From: a virus
Virus record (IMG/VR): IMGVR_UViG_3300028569_000082
Location: 1 to 38,063 of that record
Strand: one strand, 5' to 3'
Length of the DNA: 38,063 bases
The notes below the pieces were generated by a model. The model was not told where the DNA came from. It made no database searches and saw only the letters and a program-made list of their open reading frames with translations. Position 1 is the first letter of the stretch; every line of letters starts with the position of its first letter. This document shows positions 1 to 7,782 of this stretch, piece by piece. The position numbers and the translations under genes are program-made.

Positions 1-555
1 TTTTGGCAGCATTCCCGCTTCAGTAGCTATAAGCGGCGATTCAATAGGCATATCAATAGCCTTATTATAAACATAGCTATATTTCGTATCTAAACCGCCT
101 AAATTGTAGCGCTTTTTATCCTGTATAAGCTGCTGCCCTGCATGAAATACAACGCCGTTTTTTTCTTGCCATGCTCCGCGCCCGCGTATGTTTTCAGTAT
201 TATAAAAGCCTACATGATTGCAAAAGTTTATAAGATAATCCGCCGCCGTAGTTACAACGTAATTACTATTGTCACGGTTCGGAAATGATAGTAACCAAAA
301 TTCTAAAGGCGCAATGCTCAATAAATTAGCCTTGTTTATTGCAGCAGCTTTGTACTTTACAATTGACATAGTAGAACGAATGTAAAAATAATAAAGCATT
401 TGCCCATCTTCAGTTCCCCAACCTAAGGGCCGAAAATAACCACTTATAAAACCTTTTTTATCAGTTTCGGGTGCTGATGCTGCCGGGCGTTCTGCTTTAG
501 GTTTTTTTGTGTTTTGTTTTGGTTTTTGTTCCCAGTCAATTGGTTTGTCTTTCAT
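1..555 (-). CDS. Primase/helicase-type replication protein, N-terminal part (cut by window edge)
   Basis: The reading frame starts at an ATG at 555 and runs off the left edge after 185 codons without a stop, so only the N-terminal part is visible. The first ~30 residues are charged and proline/alanine-rich, probably a flexible tail. Around residues 120-145 the run RGRGAWQE..GVVFHAGQ.L resembles a segment I associate with phage and plasmid primase/helicase proteins (DUF927-like ATPases), in which RGRG.W..dGrvV.H.Gd precedes the ATPase core. The ATPase core itself would lie beyond base 1 and cannot be seen. The start overlaps the stop of the upstream DnaB-N gene by ATGA, so the two are translationally coupled. 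Role in phage DNA replication is inferred from this motif and the neighbours; family assignment is moderate. Confidence 0.6.
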   Translation of the reverse strand, partial: MKDKPIDWEQKPKQNTKKPKAERPAASAPETDKKGFISGYFRPLGWGTEDGQMLYYFYIRSTMSIVKYKAAAINKANLLSIAPLEFWLLSFPNRDNSNYVVTTAADYLINFCNHVGFYNTENIRGRGAWQEKNGVVFHAGQQLIQDKKRYNLGGLDTKYSYVYNKAIDMPIESPLIATEAGMLPK

Positions 556-1163
556 TGTCTTACTATTTGCTTACCTACATTAAATTTTTTAATATTCTGC
601 ATCAGTTCCCGCACTGTTTCAAAAACATCGTCAGTATCAGCGATAATCGTATTTATCATATTTATGCCTACTTTTATAAGTTCGCGCTGTACATGCTTTT
701 GGATTAGTATTCTTGCATGGTATTCTAAATTTGCAGCACTTGCAACACGATTTGTTAGTTCAGCCAAATAAGCGGGACCGCCGCACCTATATTTTAGTTT
801 TTCAGCAACCGTTACTATGTCGACCACTTCAACTGTTTGGCAAAGTTCAAAAATAAGTTTGTGATTTTCAAAATAAAAATGCTCAGGGCTTAAAAAATTT
901 ACTTTGTCACGGGCGTTATTATCTACTAAGATAGCACCTAAAATAACTTGTTCTAAGTCTTTAGAATGTGGGAACGTAATAGATTTTTCAAATAAGCTTT
1001 GTTCTTTTTCTTCAAGTGCTAATATAATATTTTGCAGCGTTAAAAGTTGCCGTTCTTTTAGTTGCCTATAATTTTGGCGCTTTGCATCGTCCTTAATGTA
1101 GGCATCCATTTTTAATGCTTCATTTTTAAGTTCAGATAGTAGGCTTTGTGCTTCGTTTGTCAT
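552..1163 (-). CDS. Stand-alone DnaB-like helicase N-terminal domain protein
   Basis: This 203-residue protein has the pattern of the replicative helicase DnaB N-terminal domain in residues ~65-165: LEQVILGAILVD, FLSPEHFYFENHKLIFEL, VDIVTVAEKL, then GGPAYLAELT and a helix ending ILIQKHVQRELI. In DnaB this domain drives hexamer assembly and primase contact. No Walker A motif or RecA-like ATPase domain follows; the protein ends ~40 residues later, so it is not a helicase on its own. The N-terminal ~60 residues are probably helical and highly charged. Its stop overlaps the start of the downstream primase/helicase-type gene by 4 bp, and its own start overlaps the VRR-NUC gene stop. I infer a replisome scaffold or helicase-loading subunit working with the downstream protein. 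Confidence 0.75.
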   Translation of the reverse strand: MTNEAQSLLSELKNEALKMDAYIKDDAKRQNYRQLKERQLLTLQNIILALEEKEQSLFEKSITFPHSKDLEQVILGAILVDNNARDKVNFLSPEHFYFENHKLIFELCQTVEVVDIVTVAEKLKYRCGGPAYLAELTNRVASAANLEYHARILIQKHVQRELIKVGINMINTIIADTDDVFETVRELMQNIKKFNVGKQIVRQ

Positions 1164-1534
1164 ATCTCATCCGCTTTAAAGTCTTCATCAATCCAGCGTA
1201 ATATATTACCTATACCGCCCGATTTTCTGACTTGTTTAATAAAATTGATTTGTTCTTTTGTTGCTTTGCCGCTTAGGTTTTTCACTTCGAGGGCTGTAAA
1301 TATAGCAATTTTTTGTCCTATCATATCTTTAGTTATAATTTTTTCAGTCCAACCTATTAAATCAGAACTACCAACGCAAAGACCAAATGTTATTTGTCGC
1401 GGCTCAGTTATTATAGGGCGGCTGTTAATAACCGCCCTTTTGCCCTGAAATGCTGTGCCCGTGTTATTCCGAAATAAAACGCCGTATTTACTATGCCGGG
1501 CTTGCAATTCTTTGTATAATTGTTGTTCTTTCAT
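1160..1534 (-). CDS. VRR-NUC domain nuclease
   Basis: This 124-residue protein fits the compact phage VRR-NUC nucleases (PD-(D/E)XK superfamily) along nearly its whole length. Visible motifs are GSSDLIG (~residues 55-61, catalytic Asp), FTALEVKN (~residues 80-87, the E-x-K pair) and GKATKEQINFIKQVRKSGGIG (~90-110), where the Gln and the terminal GGIG are characteristic. The family includes FAN1-type and phage structure-specific nucleases; phage versions often sit in replication or recombination operons, as here. It overlaps the DnaB-N gene by 4 bp and the upstream gene by 4 bp. The substrate cannot be told from sequence. Confidence 0.88.
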   Translation of the reverse strand: MKEQQLYKELQARHSKYGVLFRNNTGTAFQGKRAVINSRPIITEPRQITFGLCVGSSDLIGWTEKIITKDMIGQKIAIFTALEVKNLSGKATKEQINFIKQVRKSGGIGNILRWIDEDFKADEI

Positions 1535-1800
1535 AGCTTTTTTAAATCGGATTCTAAGCGTTCTAAAAATGTTTCTTGACTATCATCGCCTGCTAATAAA
1601 TAATCGACACGTTGCGCATAAACATGTGCCATTTTTAGGCATTTTATAGCATCTTCTAAACGCTTTAATACTTCGGGTTCAAATGTTTCATAAGTGCCAC
1701 CATAACCCGTTTCTTTGCCTTGTTTATTTATATAGCTTTCAATAGTTTCATAAATATCTATTATTCTATACTGGTCGCCCTGAAATGTACCTCCGCTCAT
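1531..1800 (-). CDS. Small conserved phage-type protein beginning MSGG
   Basis: This 89-residue acidic protein starts MSGGTFQGDQYRIIDIYETI. The opening MSGG-x-F-x-x-x-QYRI-x-x-I resembles small uncharacterised proteins that I have seen widely in phages and prophages (MSGGHFDY-type openings). The rest is predicted mostly helical, with a leucine-rich C-terminus (FLERLESDLKKL). No catalytic or DNA-binding motif is visible and the function is unknown. It overlaps both neighbours by 4 bp, so it is surely part of the early operon. Confidence 0.75.
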   Translation of the reverse strand: MSGGTFQGDQYRIIDIYETIESYINKQGKETGYGGTYETFEPEVLKRLEDAIKCLKMAHVYAQRVDYLLAGDDSQETFLERLESDLKKL

Positions 1801-2084
1801 GATTTTGCTTTTGTTTTAGGTGAACAGCCTAACCAAAAGCTAAATGCAAATGCTTTAGCCCTGTGACCTTTAATTTTATACTTTGCTATTGCTTCATCTA
1901 ATATAGCCTCCATTACATCATGCTCGCATTCGTATTCTAAAAACTTAATTTGCTTTTCGCCGCGTTCATTTACTTCGGCATTTGCTACAAGTTCGTCAAA
2001 ATCTGCAGGCGGTTCTGATACTGCATAAACCTTTCGGTAAATTTCCAAAAGTATTTCGTAATCTGTTAATTTTTTTCGTTTCAT
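1797..2084 (-). CDS. Small unknown protein in early operon
   Basis: This 95-residue protein has a basic N-terminus (MKRKKLTDYEILLEIYRKVY), an acidic middle and a basic C-terminus (SPKTKAKS). I do not recognise a family. The middle shows a regular helical pattern (VMEAILDEAIAKYKIKG). It overlaps the downstream gene by 4 bp and the upstream lipoprotein gene by 4 bp, which supports it as a true gene. Function unknown. Confidence 0.7.
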   Translation of the reverse strand: MKRKKLTDYEILLEIYRKVYAVSEPPADFDELVANAEVNERGEKQIKFLEYECEHDVMEAILDEAIAKYKIKGHRAKAFAFSFWLGCSPKTKAKS

Positions 2085-2524
2085 TGTTGTTTAAATTTAT
2101 GTAAGTAATTTAATGTCGCATTCTTTTTATAACCTTCAGGACCTCCACACCATATCCGCGCTAACTGTTCATAGGTTGGATAATGCCCATGCTTTTGCGC
2201 GTATGTATGGCAAAAAATTCCCATTGTTGCCCAGAAAACATGCTCCGCTTTTTCTTTGTTAAACATGTCTTCATGCGAATACCCTAATAGATCTGTCATT
2301 CCGCTACCCTTTACGCAAATGTTATAAATCTGATACCGACCATTACCATGCTGTGATTTAGCTTTATCAGTATTACCCGATTCTATTTGGCCTATCTTGC
2401 GTATAAATTCCGAGTCGCAGGTGTCGCGATAAATGGTTATTGTTTTCACTATTACAATAGGTTCGAGCTTTTGGCAGCTGAAAAGTACTAAAATTAAGAT
2501 TAAAAATGATGTTAATTGTTTCAT
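2081..2524 (-). CDS. Lipoprotein with lytic-transglycosylase-like (SLT-type) domain
   Basis: The 147-residue product starts with a lipoprotein signal peptide: hydrophobic residues 7-15 and a lipobox LFSC with the acylated Cys at residue 17. From residue ~38 it resembles the SLT lysozyme-like fold: IGQIESGN (~45-51, candidate catalytic Glu48), GRYQIY (~62-67, the usual G-x-x-Q-I block after the catalytic Glu), and LARIWCGGPEG followed by a Tyr-containing C-terminal helix. Such enzymes cleave the peptidoglycan glycan strand. Being acylated, it should sit in a membrane facing the periplasm. It lies in the early minus-strand operon, not with the late lysis genes, so it may act early, for example in remodelling the wall or blocking superinfection; that is inference. 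Just upstream are the 75-bp repeats. Confidence 0.75.
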   Translation of the reverse strand: MKQLTSFLILILVLFSCQKLEPIVIVKTITIYRDTCDSEFIRKIGQIESGNTDKAKSQHGNGRYQIYNICVKGSGMTDLLGYSHEDMFNKEKAEHVFWATMGIFCHTYAQKHGHYPTYEQLARIWCGGPEGYKKNATLNYLHKFKQQ

Positions 2525-2561
2525 GTTAAAATTTTTTTACTAATTATTTAAAATATCATTT

Positions 2562-2636
2562 GGCATCGGATTGAACGACACTTAAAACTGTGAACATTAG
2601 CATTGATTTAGTTTTGTTTTTCGCCACATAAACTAC
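2562..2636. repeat. 75-bp direct repeat, copy 1
   Basis: A 75-bp sequence beginning GGCATCGGATTGAACGACAC and ending CGCCACATAAACTAC, identical to the copy at 2664-2738. Copy 1 is flanked directly by a 9-bp inverted repeat: ATATCATTT ends at 2561 and AAATGATAT starts at 2637. It lies in the gap between the helicase-methyltransferase and lipoprotein genes. No reading frame uses it. Confidence 0.95.
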
Positions 2637-2663
2637 AAATGATATAGAACTTTAAATCCCTGC

Positions 2664-2738
2664 GGCATCGGATTGAACGACACTTAAAACTGTGAACATT
2701 AGCATTGATTTAGTTTTGTTTTTCGCCACATAAACTAC
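2664..2738. repeat. 75-bp direct repeat, copy 2
   Basis: Identical over 75 bp to 2562-2636, with 27 bp between the copies. Its flanks are also nearly complementary but with a different sequence: CCCTGC ends at 2663 and GCAAGG starts at 2739 (5 of 6 positions pair). The copy starts 13 bp beyond the stop codon of the upstream helicase-methyltransferase gene, so in minus-strand transcripts it lies in the spacer before the lipoprotein gene. Confidence 0.95.
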
Positions 2739-2751
2739 GCAAGGTTATATT

Positions 2752-5253
2752 TTATATACAATCAAATAAAGTCGGTACGTTTATTTTATACTCAATGCTT
2801 TTAAGGTAATATAAACCATCATCGTAATACTCAGGATTTAATTCTACTGAAATACATTTACGTTCCATTTCTAAACATTTATAAGCTGTAGTAAATAAAC
2901 CGCCGAAAGGGTCACAAACTAAATCGCCTTTCATTGTAAATCTGTTTAACAGCCTAACTACTATATCAAATTGAAGCGGGCAAATATGCTTTTGTTTTTT
3001 TCTGTTTGCCTGATTAGTATTTAAAGTAGCCATTCTATTAACATTAGTCCATACATGCTCACTTGTACTATGTACGGGCAATGTCATAAATAAAGAACTT
3101 AGCTTATTTTGATTTTCTAAGTCTTCACATGCTTTTAAATGTTCCTGAAAACTATAAACATTTGATTTATCATGCTTTTTCCAATGATTACAAATTTTTT
3201 GAACATCCATTTGCTTTAATTCGTTATAACTTAAAAATCTATTACCATCACTTTTCCAATAAGCATGGGCATCTAATTGCCAATTTGCGCGGGTATATTC
3301 GTCTTTTGTTTTTGTGCATGGATCATCTGCATAAGCATTATCCATTAAAGATGGCGCTTTTCTAAATAATAAAACATACTCAGGTAAACCTACGCCCATT
3401 TTAGTAGCGTCTTTACATTGTTCGGTCCATCCTAATCTGTAAGTTTGGTTATTTTCTCGAACTACATCAGTTGTAACTGTAATTTTACCAATTAGATAAA
3501 ATCCATTCTTTTGAAAATGCGCTACAGTTTTTCCGCTAAAATCATCTATTGTAGTAAATTTAGTTCCATTTTGATAGCTATAACGAATTCTATCTTTAAC
3601 GTGAATCGCTGCAATTTTGCCAGGTTTTAGGCATCTTAATAAGTTAGGCGTTAAATAGTCCATTTGTTTAAAAAACTCATCATTACCGTAATTATGACCC
3701 ATGTCATTATAATTATCTGAGTATTCGTAATGGTCACCAAATGGAATAGAAGTTAATATCATGTCATAAATATTACTTTCAAATTCATTATGCATCATAA
3801 CAGTATCTTCATTATATACTGTAGCATTGCCAATTTTAGCACTACGTCTGTTGTTAAAAATTTGTCGTTTCATATCTGATTTAATTTTATCTGTGTTTAA
3901 TCCGTATTCTCTAACTAAATTTATCATTTCTGTTTGTAATTCAATATGCTTTATCCATTTTTCTTTCAATGCTTTTAATACATCCTGTTCGTTTTGAGTA
4001 AATATAGCATAAACGTTCACTTCATTTTCTTGCTTAAATCTGTAACATCTATGTATTGACTGTATAAAATCATTAAATTTATAATCAATACCGCAAAAAA
4101 TCATATTATGGCAACTGTGTTGAAAATTACAACCTGAACCAGCTATTTTTGGTTTTGTGCTAAGTATTTGATATTTATTATGCTTAAAATCTATAAGTAG
4201 CTGTTCTTTTTCGCTATTATCTTGTGAGCCATAAACAGATTTTAAATTATATTCTTTAAATGTTCTATTTAACTCTTGGCGCTCAGCTTCTAAATGATGC
4301 CATAAAATCCATTTTTTATTTGGTTCGTTTTTAACAATTTCGTAGGCTTTTTTTATCCTTACATTTATTGATTCTGATTTTTCGCGGCTAACATCAATAA
4401 GGCTTTTTGTAGTATCTTTAAAAATTACTAATTCTCCTTTTTTATTATAAATTTCGCCTTCTGTATTATTTTGTACTAATACTTCAATAAAGTTTAATTT
4501 AGGCAATAAATAACCAGTATCATCATAACCTAAATCTGAAGGCTTATTTATAAAAACCGCCCATGTAGATACCCATTTCCAAAACTCCTCTTTTTTATTT
4601 GGGTAAAGTGTCAAATGTCCAGCTTTTACAGAATCTCTTTGAAAAAATCTAGTTAATGCGTGACCTCTATCAATAACTCCTAAGTAATCAGCATAATTAA
4701 GAATTTCTATAAAATCATTTGGCGTTGGAGTTGCTGTAGCTACAAATCTATAATTAACATCTCTAAAGTGATTTAAAACGTAATTAGTAGTTTCAGTCTT
4801 TAAGTTTCTAAGTATTGATGCTTCATCAAATGATACGCCACCAAATAATTCAGCTGTTACATCGCCTTTTCTGATACGCTCATAATTTGTTACATAAATT
4901 ATATTAGAATTTACAGTATCAACAATATCTGAATCAGTAATATATTTTATTGATTTTTCAGGATATAAAAATCCTAAATCATCCCTAAATTCTCCAACAA
5001 CGCCAAGTGGCATAACAATCAAAAAAGGCTTTTTAGTTATTTGTGAAATTTGTACAGCTATTTCAAGTTGCATCATTGTTTTACCTAATCCAAAACTTGC
5101 AAATATTGCACGCCTGCCGCCTGATATAGCCCAATTCACTATATCTCGCTGATGTGGCAATAATTTAGGTGATAGCGTTTCAATATCTATGTCAGTTCCA
5201 TAGTTTTGAGCTATAACAATTTTTTTATTCAAAAATTCTAAATACTCATTCAT
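2752..5253 (-). CDS. SNF2-type helicase fused to N6/N4 DNA methyltransferase
   Basis: This 833-residue protein has two parts. Residues ~25-440 are a superfamily-2 helicase of SNF2 type: LLPHQ, Walker A FGLGKT (54-59), a DEAS box (143-146, in place of DEAH), VATATPTPND (171-180) and motif VI SIHRCYRF (399-406). Residues ~470-825 are an N6-adenine/N4-cytosine methyltransferase: TSIPFGDHYEYS (501-512) stands at the catalytic (D/N/S)PP(Y/F) position and DPFGG (781-785) is the FxGxG-like SAM-binding motif, so the catalytic motif precedes the SAM motif, as in beta-type enzymes. The Ser-Ile-Pro-Phe version is non-standard; activity is probable, not certain. Helicase-methyltransferase fusions are known in phages (P1 DarB is one) and can protect phage DNA from restriction. 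The gene is clearly more AT-rich than its neighbours, suggesting separate acquisition. It overlaps the downstream end of the preceding helicase gene by 4 bp. Confidence 0.85.
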   Translation of the reverse strand: MNEYLEFLNKKIVIAQNYGTDIDIETLSPKLLPHQRDIVNWAISGGRRAIFASFGLGKTMMQLEIAVQISQITKKPFLIVMPLGVVGEFRDDLGFLYPEKSIKYITDSDIVDTVNSNIIYVTNYERIRKGDVTAELFGGVSFDEASILRNLKTETTNYVLNHFRDVNYRFVATATPTPNDFIEILNYADYLGVIDRGHALTRFFQRDSVKAGHLTLYPNKKEEFWKWVSTWAVFINKPSDLGYDDTGYLLPKLNFIEVLVQNNTEGEIYNKKGELVIFKDTTKSLIDVSREKSESINVRIKKAYEIVKNEPNKKWILWHHLEAERQELNRTFKEYNLKSVYGSQDNSEKEQLLIDFKHNKYQILSTKPKIAGSGCNFQHSCHNMIFCGIDYKFNDFIQSIHRCYRFKQENEVNVYAIFTQNEQDVLKALKEKWIKHIELQTEMINLVREYGLNTDKIKSDMKRQIFNNRRSAKIGNATVYNEDTVMMHNEFESNIYDMILTSIPFGDHYEYSDNYNDMGHNYGNDEFFKQMDYLTPNLLRCLKPGKIAAIHVKDRIRYSYQNGTKFTTIDDFSGKTVAHFQKNGFYLIGKITVTTDVVRENNQTYRLGWTEQCKDATKMGVGLPEYVLLFRKAPSLMDNAYADDPCTKTKDEYTRANWQLDAHAYWKSDGNRFLSYNELKQMDVQKICNHWKKHDKSNVYSFQEHLKACEDLENQNKLSSLFMTLPVHSTSEHVWTNVNRMATLNTNQANRKKQKHICPLQFDIVVRLLNRFTMKGDLVCDPFGGLFTTAYKCLEMERKCISVELNPEYYDDGLYYLKSIEYKINVPTLFDCI

Positions 5254-6764
5254 AATTTGTTTTGTTTAATATGTGTTAAAAAATTATTCCATGCTCGTTT
5301 AGCCGCTTGTTTTAAATCATTCTTATCAGCAGCATCTAAACCGTACTTTTTATTTATCCAATCAATGCTGCCATTTTCTTTTAGAATACGGCTTTCAAAA
5401 ATATAAAACGCCCAATTGTCTTTGTGCCCGCGCTTGTTTTTCAGTTCCCATAAATCCGCTAAAGTTATACTTTGCGCCTGTTCTCTTTTCTTAACTTTTA
5501 GCAATTCATCCAAGGTCGTATTATCTTTTACTGCAACGCCCGCAACTTCTTCAACCTGTTGTATTTTTATTTCAGGTTTAGCGCCGCAGTATGGGCACTT
5601 AGGTTCGGTTTTAACGTAAGTTCGTAAACATTCTGTACAATTGTTGTATTCAGCTTCTAATGTTTCCGTATCGCGTTTTTTCTTTTGAATGCCTTCTAAT
5701 GTCCATTCCCTGGTTTGAAGTGGGTGACCGTGCATTTTCTGATTCCCTACGTGATCCAATATTAAACAGCGGTTTTTGCCTTCCATAGGTCTAAGTCCGC
5801 GGCCAACTATCTGTAAGTACAATGATAGCGACATAGTACGGCGAAGCATGCCAACAACGCTAACAGCTGGTATATCTGTGCCTTCGCTTATAAGGTCACA
5901 AAATGTTAATACATGTATTAAACCCGAAGCTAAACCATCAAACGCTTTTTTAATTTCAGAATCTTCTAAGTTTCCATGTACCGCAACTGCCTTAAATCCA
6001 GCAGCATTAAACGCCGCCGATACATTTTCCGAATGCTTAATATTTACGCAAGAATAAATAGCTGGTTCGCCCGGCGCTAAACGTTTATATTCATCGACTG
6101 CATTGCCTGTTATCGCTGGTTTGTCCATTTCCTTAAATAAATCATCCGCTTTGTATTCGCCTTTCCTATCTTTTTTAATCTTTGTAAAATCCGCCAAAGG
6201 TTTAAAATTGTAATATTCTGGCATCACCAAATTACCCATTTGCACTAATTCAGCTGGTAACGGACCTAAAACTAAATCAGAAAAAACATCGCCAAGTCCT
6301 TGACCATCGCCGCGCCAAGGTGTAGCAGTTACGCCCAAAACATAAACCTTTTCGCCGTAATAATCTAAAATGTCCTTCCATGTTCCCGCGTTGGAGTGGT
6401 GGGCTTCATCAATTATCAGTAGGTCGGGCGTTGGTACTTCGTTCAATCTATTTTTAAGGCTTTGAACGCTGCAAACCTGTGCAGGTAAATAATACTGCTT
6501 TGGTCGGTTACCCGATATAAATCCATGCTTTAAACCGTATCGCTTGCATCGTTCGCTTATCTGATTAACTAAGTTTTTTTTATGCACTAAGAAATAGACG
6601 CGTTTACCTTTTGATATTGATTCTAAAGCCATGTATATAAACGTTTCAGTTTTACCGCCGCCTGTTGGTAACACGAACAATACTTTACGGTTGCCGCCTT
6701 TATAACTCTCTCTTATGTCGCTTACGCTTTTTGATTGATATGGCCTTAGCTGTATTGTGTTCAT
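5250..6764 (-). CDS. DEAD/DEAH-box (type III restriction-subunit-like) helicase
   Basis: The 504-residue protein carries a full superfamily-2 motif set: LRPYQ (7-11, Q-like motif), Walker A PTGGGKT (33-39), DEAH (119-122), VTATPWRGDG (145-154), SEGTDIP (293-299) and motif VI QIVGRGLRP (318-326). Two CxxC pairs at Cys376/379 and Cys390/393 form a probable zinc ribbon after the second RecA-like domain. This matches phage-encoded replication or recombination helicases of the ResA/SSL2 type. It is followed by the helicase-methyltransferase with a 4-bp overlap. The start at 6764 gives MNTIQLRPYQ, which sets the Q-like motif right at the N-terminus; it lies inside the 3' end of the helix-turn-helix gene (65-bp overlap). 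Confidence 0.9.
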   Translation of the reverse strand: MNTIQLRPYQSKSVSDIRESYKGGNRKVLFVLPTGGGKTETFIYMALESISKGKRVYFLVHKKNLVNQISERCKRYGLKHGFISGNRPKQYYLPAQVCSVQSLKNRLNEVPTPDLLIIDEAHHSNAGTWKDILDYYGEKVYVLGVTATPWRGDGQGLGDVFSDLVLGPLPAELVQMGNLVMPEYYNFKPLADFTKIKKDRKGEYKADDLFKEMDKPAITGNAVDEYKRLAPGEPAIYSCVNIKHSENVSAAFNAAGFKAVAVHGNLEDSEIKKAFDGLASGLIHVLTFCDLISEGTDIPAVSVVGMLRRTMSLSLYLQIVGRGLRPMEGKNRCLILDHVGNQKMHGHPLQTREWTLEGIQKKKRDTETLEAEYNNCTECLRTYVKTEPKCPYCGAKPEIKIQQVEEVAGVAVKDNTTLDELLKVKKREQAQSITLADLWELKNKRGHKDNWAFYIFESRILKENGSIDWINKKYGLDAADKNDLKQAAKRAWNNFLTHIKQNKL

Positions 6765-6936
6765 ATTCTAATTTGGTTAATTCGGTTTGAAGTTTGTCAA
6801 GCATTACTAAAGTTTGCGGTTCGACCTTAGACCAGTAATTAACTGTTTGCCGATTAACTTCGGCACGCCTGCATAATTCCGAAAGGCTAATGCCTAAAAT
6901 ATAGCATCGTAGAGATAATTTTTCAAAAGTTTTCAT
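6700..6936 (-). CDS. Small helix-turn-helix DNA-binding protein
   Basis: A 78-residue protein with a helix-turn-helix of Cro/CI-like type at residues ~14-36 (LGISLSELCRRAEVNRQTVN), followed by a helical, very basic C-terminus (KKRKRHKREL). It is the first gene of the leftward operon and faces the RecE-like gene across an ~80-bp divergent promoter region, the usual place for a regulator that controls both directions. Its last 65 bp overlap the helicase gene in another frame. It is too small to be a full CI repressor with a dimerisation domain; Cro-like or operon regulator is the likely role. Confidence 0.75.
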   Translation of the reverse strand: MKTFEKLSLRCYILGISLSELCRRAEVNRQTVNYWSKVEPQTLVMLDKLQTELTKLEYEHNTAKAISIKKRKRHKREL

Positions 6937-7017
6937 AATTTTTTGTTTAAATGTGTTGCAAAATTAAAAACATTTTTTAAATTTGTGATATTATTTAATA
7001 AAATTTTTATAAAATTT
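6937..7017. promoter_or_regulatory. Divergent promoter/operator region
   Basis: An 81-bp, extremely AT-rich gap between the leftward helix-turn-helix gene and the rightward RecE-like gene. On the minus strand TTAATTTGCA (near 6958-6966) is one base short of the TAnnTTTG -7 element. On the plus strand TTTG at ~6981 and a TATAAAATTT stretch close to the start could serve the rightward gene. No clean match to both promoter elements is visible, so this call rests on gene orientation and composition. Confidence 0.45.
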
Positions 7018-7773
7018 ATGACAAACCAAGAGTATCACAAAAAAACTGACTTCATTAGCAAGTCACTTTTAGACTTAGTACATAAGTCACCAGCGCATTA
7101 CAAAGCCTATATAATAGGTCAAAAACAAGCGCCAACATCAAGCATGATTTTAGGTAGTTTAGTTCATAGCGTTGTATTTGATCAGAATAATTACGCTGTA
7201 TTGCCAGAATGCGACCGCCGTACTAAAGAAGGTAAAGCTATCTATGAATCTTTTATTGATGAATCTGAAGGTAAAGAATTATTTGTTTCGGCTAAAGATT
7301 ACGAATTAGCCCTAAACATCAAAAACGCTGTATTAGCACATCCGAAGGCGGCGTTACTTTTACAACAGGGCGAAGCTGAACTACCTATATTTGGCAAAAT
7401 TGCAGACCTTGACGCAAAATGCAAAGTAGATTTTCTAAACACAAAGTACAACGTTTGCATCGACTTAAAAACAACAACTAATTCAGCACCAGGCGAATTT
7501 TCTAAATCTATCTACAATTACCGTTATCATGTACAGGCGGCATTCTATATGGACCTAACAAAGGCCGTACGCTTTATATTTATAGCAGTAGAAAAAGAAG
7601 CGCCGTTCAATGTAGAACTTTATGAATTAGATAATGATGCTATTGAACTTGGGCGCAAAGAATATTTAGACGATATAGAAACTCTGAAAAAATGCAAGGA
7701 ATCAAATAATTTTCACGGCTATACAACTGATAACAAAATACATATTATTTCACTGCCTACATGGGCTAAATAA
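7018..7773 (+). CDS. RecE-like PD-(D/E)XK exonuclease (DUF3799-type)
   Basis: The 251-residue product matches phage RecE/exonuclease VIII-like nucleases: SKSLLDLVHKSPAHYKAYI near the N-terminus, LGSLVHSVVFDQ (the family's G-x-x-x-H motif), then KVDFLN....CIDLKTTT (metal-binding Asp and D-x-K) and YHVQAAFYMDL (the QxxxY motif). It degrades one strand at double-strand ends to feed an annealing protein. I chose the ATG at 7018 (MTNQEYHKKTDF) over the one at 6943, because the 25 extra residues are rich in Phe and Ile, come from the AT-rich promoter region and look non-coding. It is followed after 9 bp by a Rad52-like gene, its expected partner. Confidence 0.88.
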   Translation: MTNQEYHKKTDFISKSLLDLVHKSPAHYKAYIIGQKQAPTSSMILGSLVHSVVFDQNNYAVLPECDRRTKEGKAIYESFIDESEGKELFVSAKDYELALNIKNAVLAHPKAALLLQQGEAELPIFGKIADLDAKCKVDFLNTKYNVCIDLKTTTNSAPGEFSKSIYNYRYHVQAAFYMDLTKAVRFIFIAVEKEAPFNVELYELDNDAIELGRKEYLDDIETLKKCKESNNFHGYTTDNKIHIISLPTWAK

Positions 7774-7782
7774 CTTCAAACC

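Noticed and set aside
514-771. Plus-strand reading frames opposite the early minus-strand genes (also at 1146, 1455, 3129, 5416, 5776)
   Set aside because: They lie antisense to genes with clear family motifs, have Cys/Phe/Ser-rich shadow composition and no coupling to each other.
2562-2738. CRISPR mini-array
   Set aside because: Only two repeat copies with one 27-bp spacer, a 75-bp repeat, and no cas gene in the window. Recorded instead as a direct repeat with paired flanks.
6943-7017. N-terminal extension of the RecE-like gene from an upstream ATG
   Set aside because: The extra 25 residues are Phe/Ile/Lys-rich and come from the AT-rich divergent promoter; the family fit begins at the ATG at 7018.
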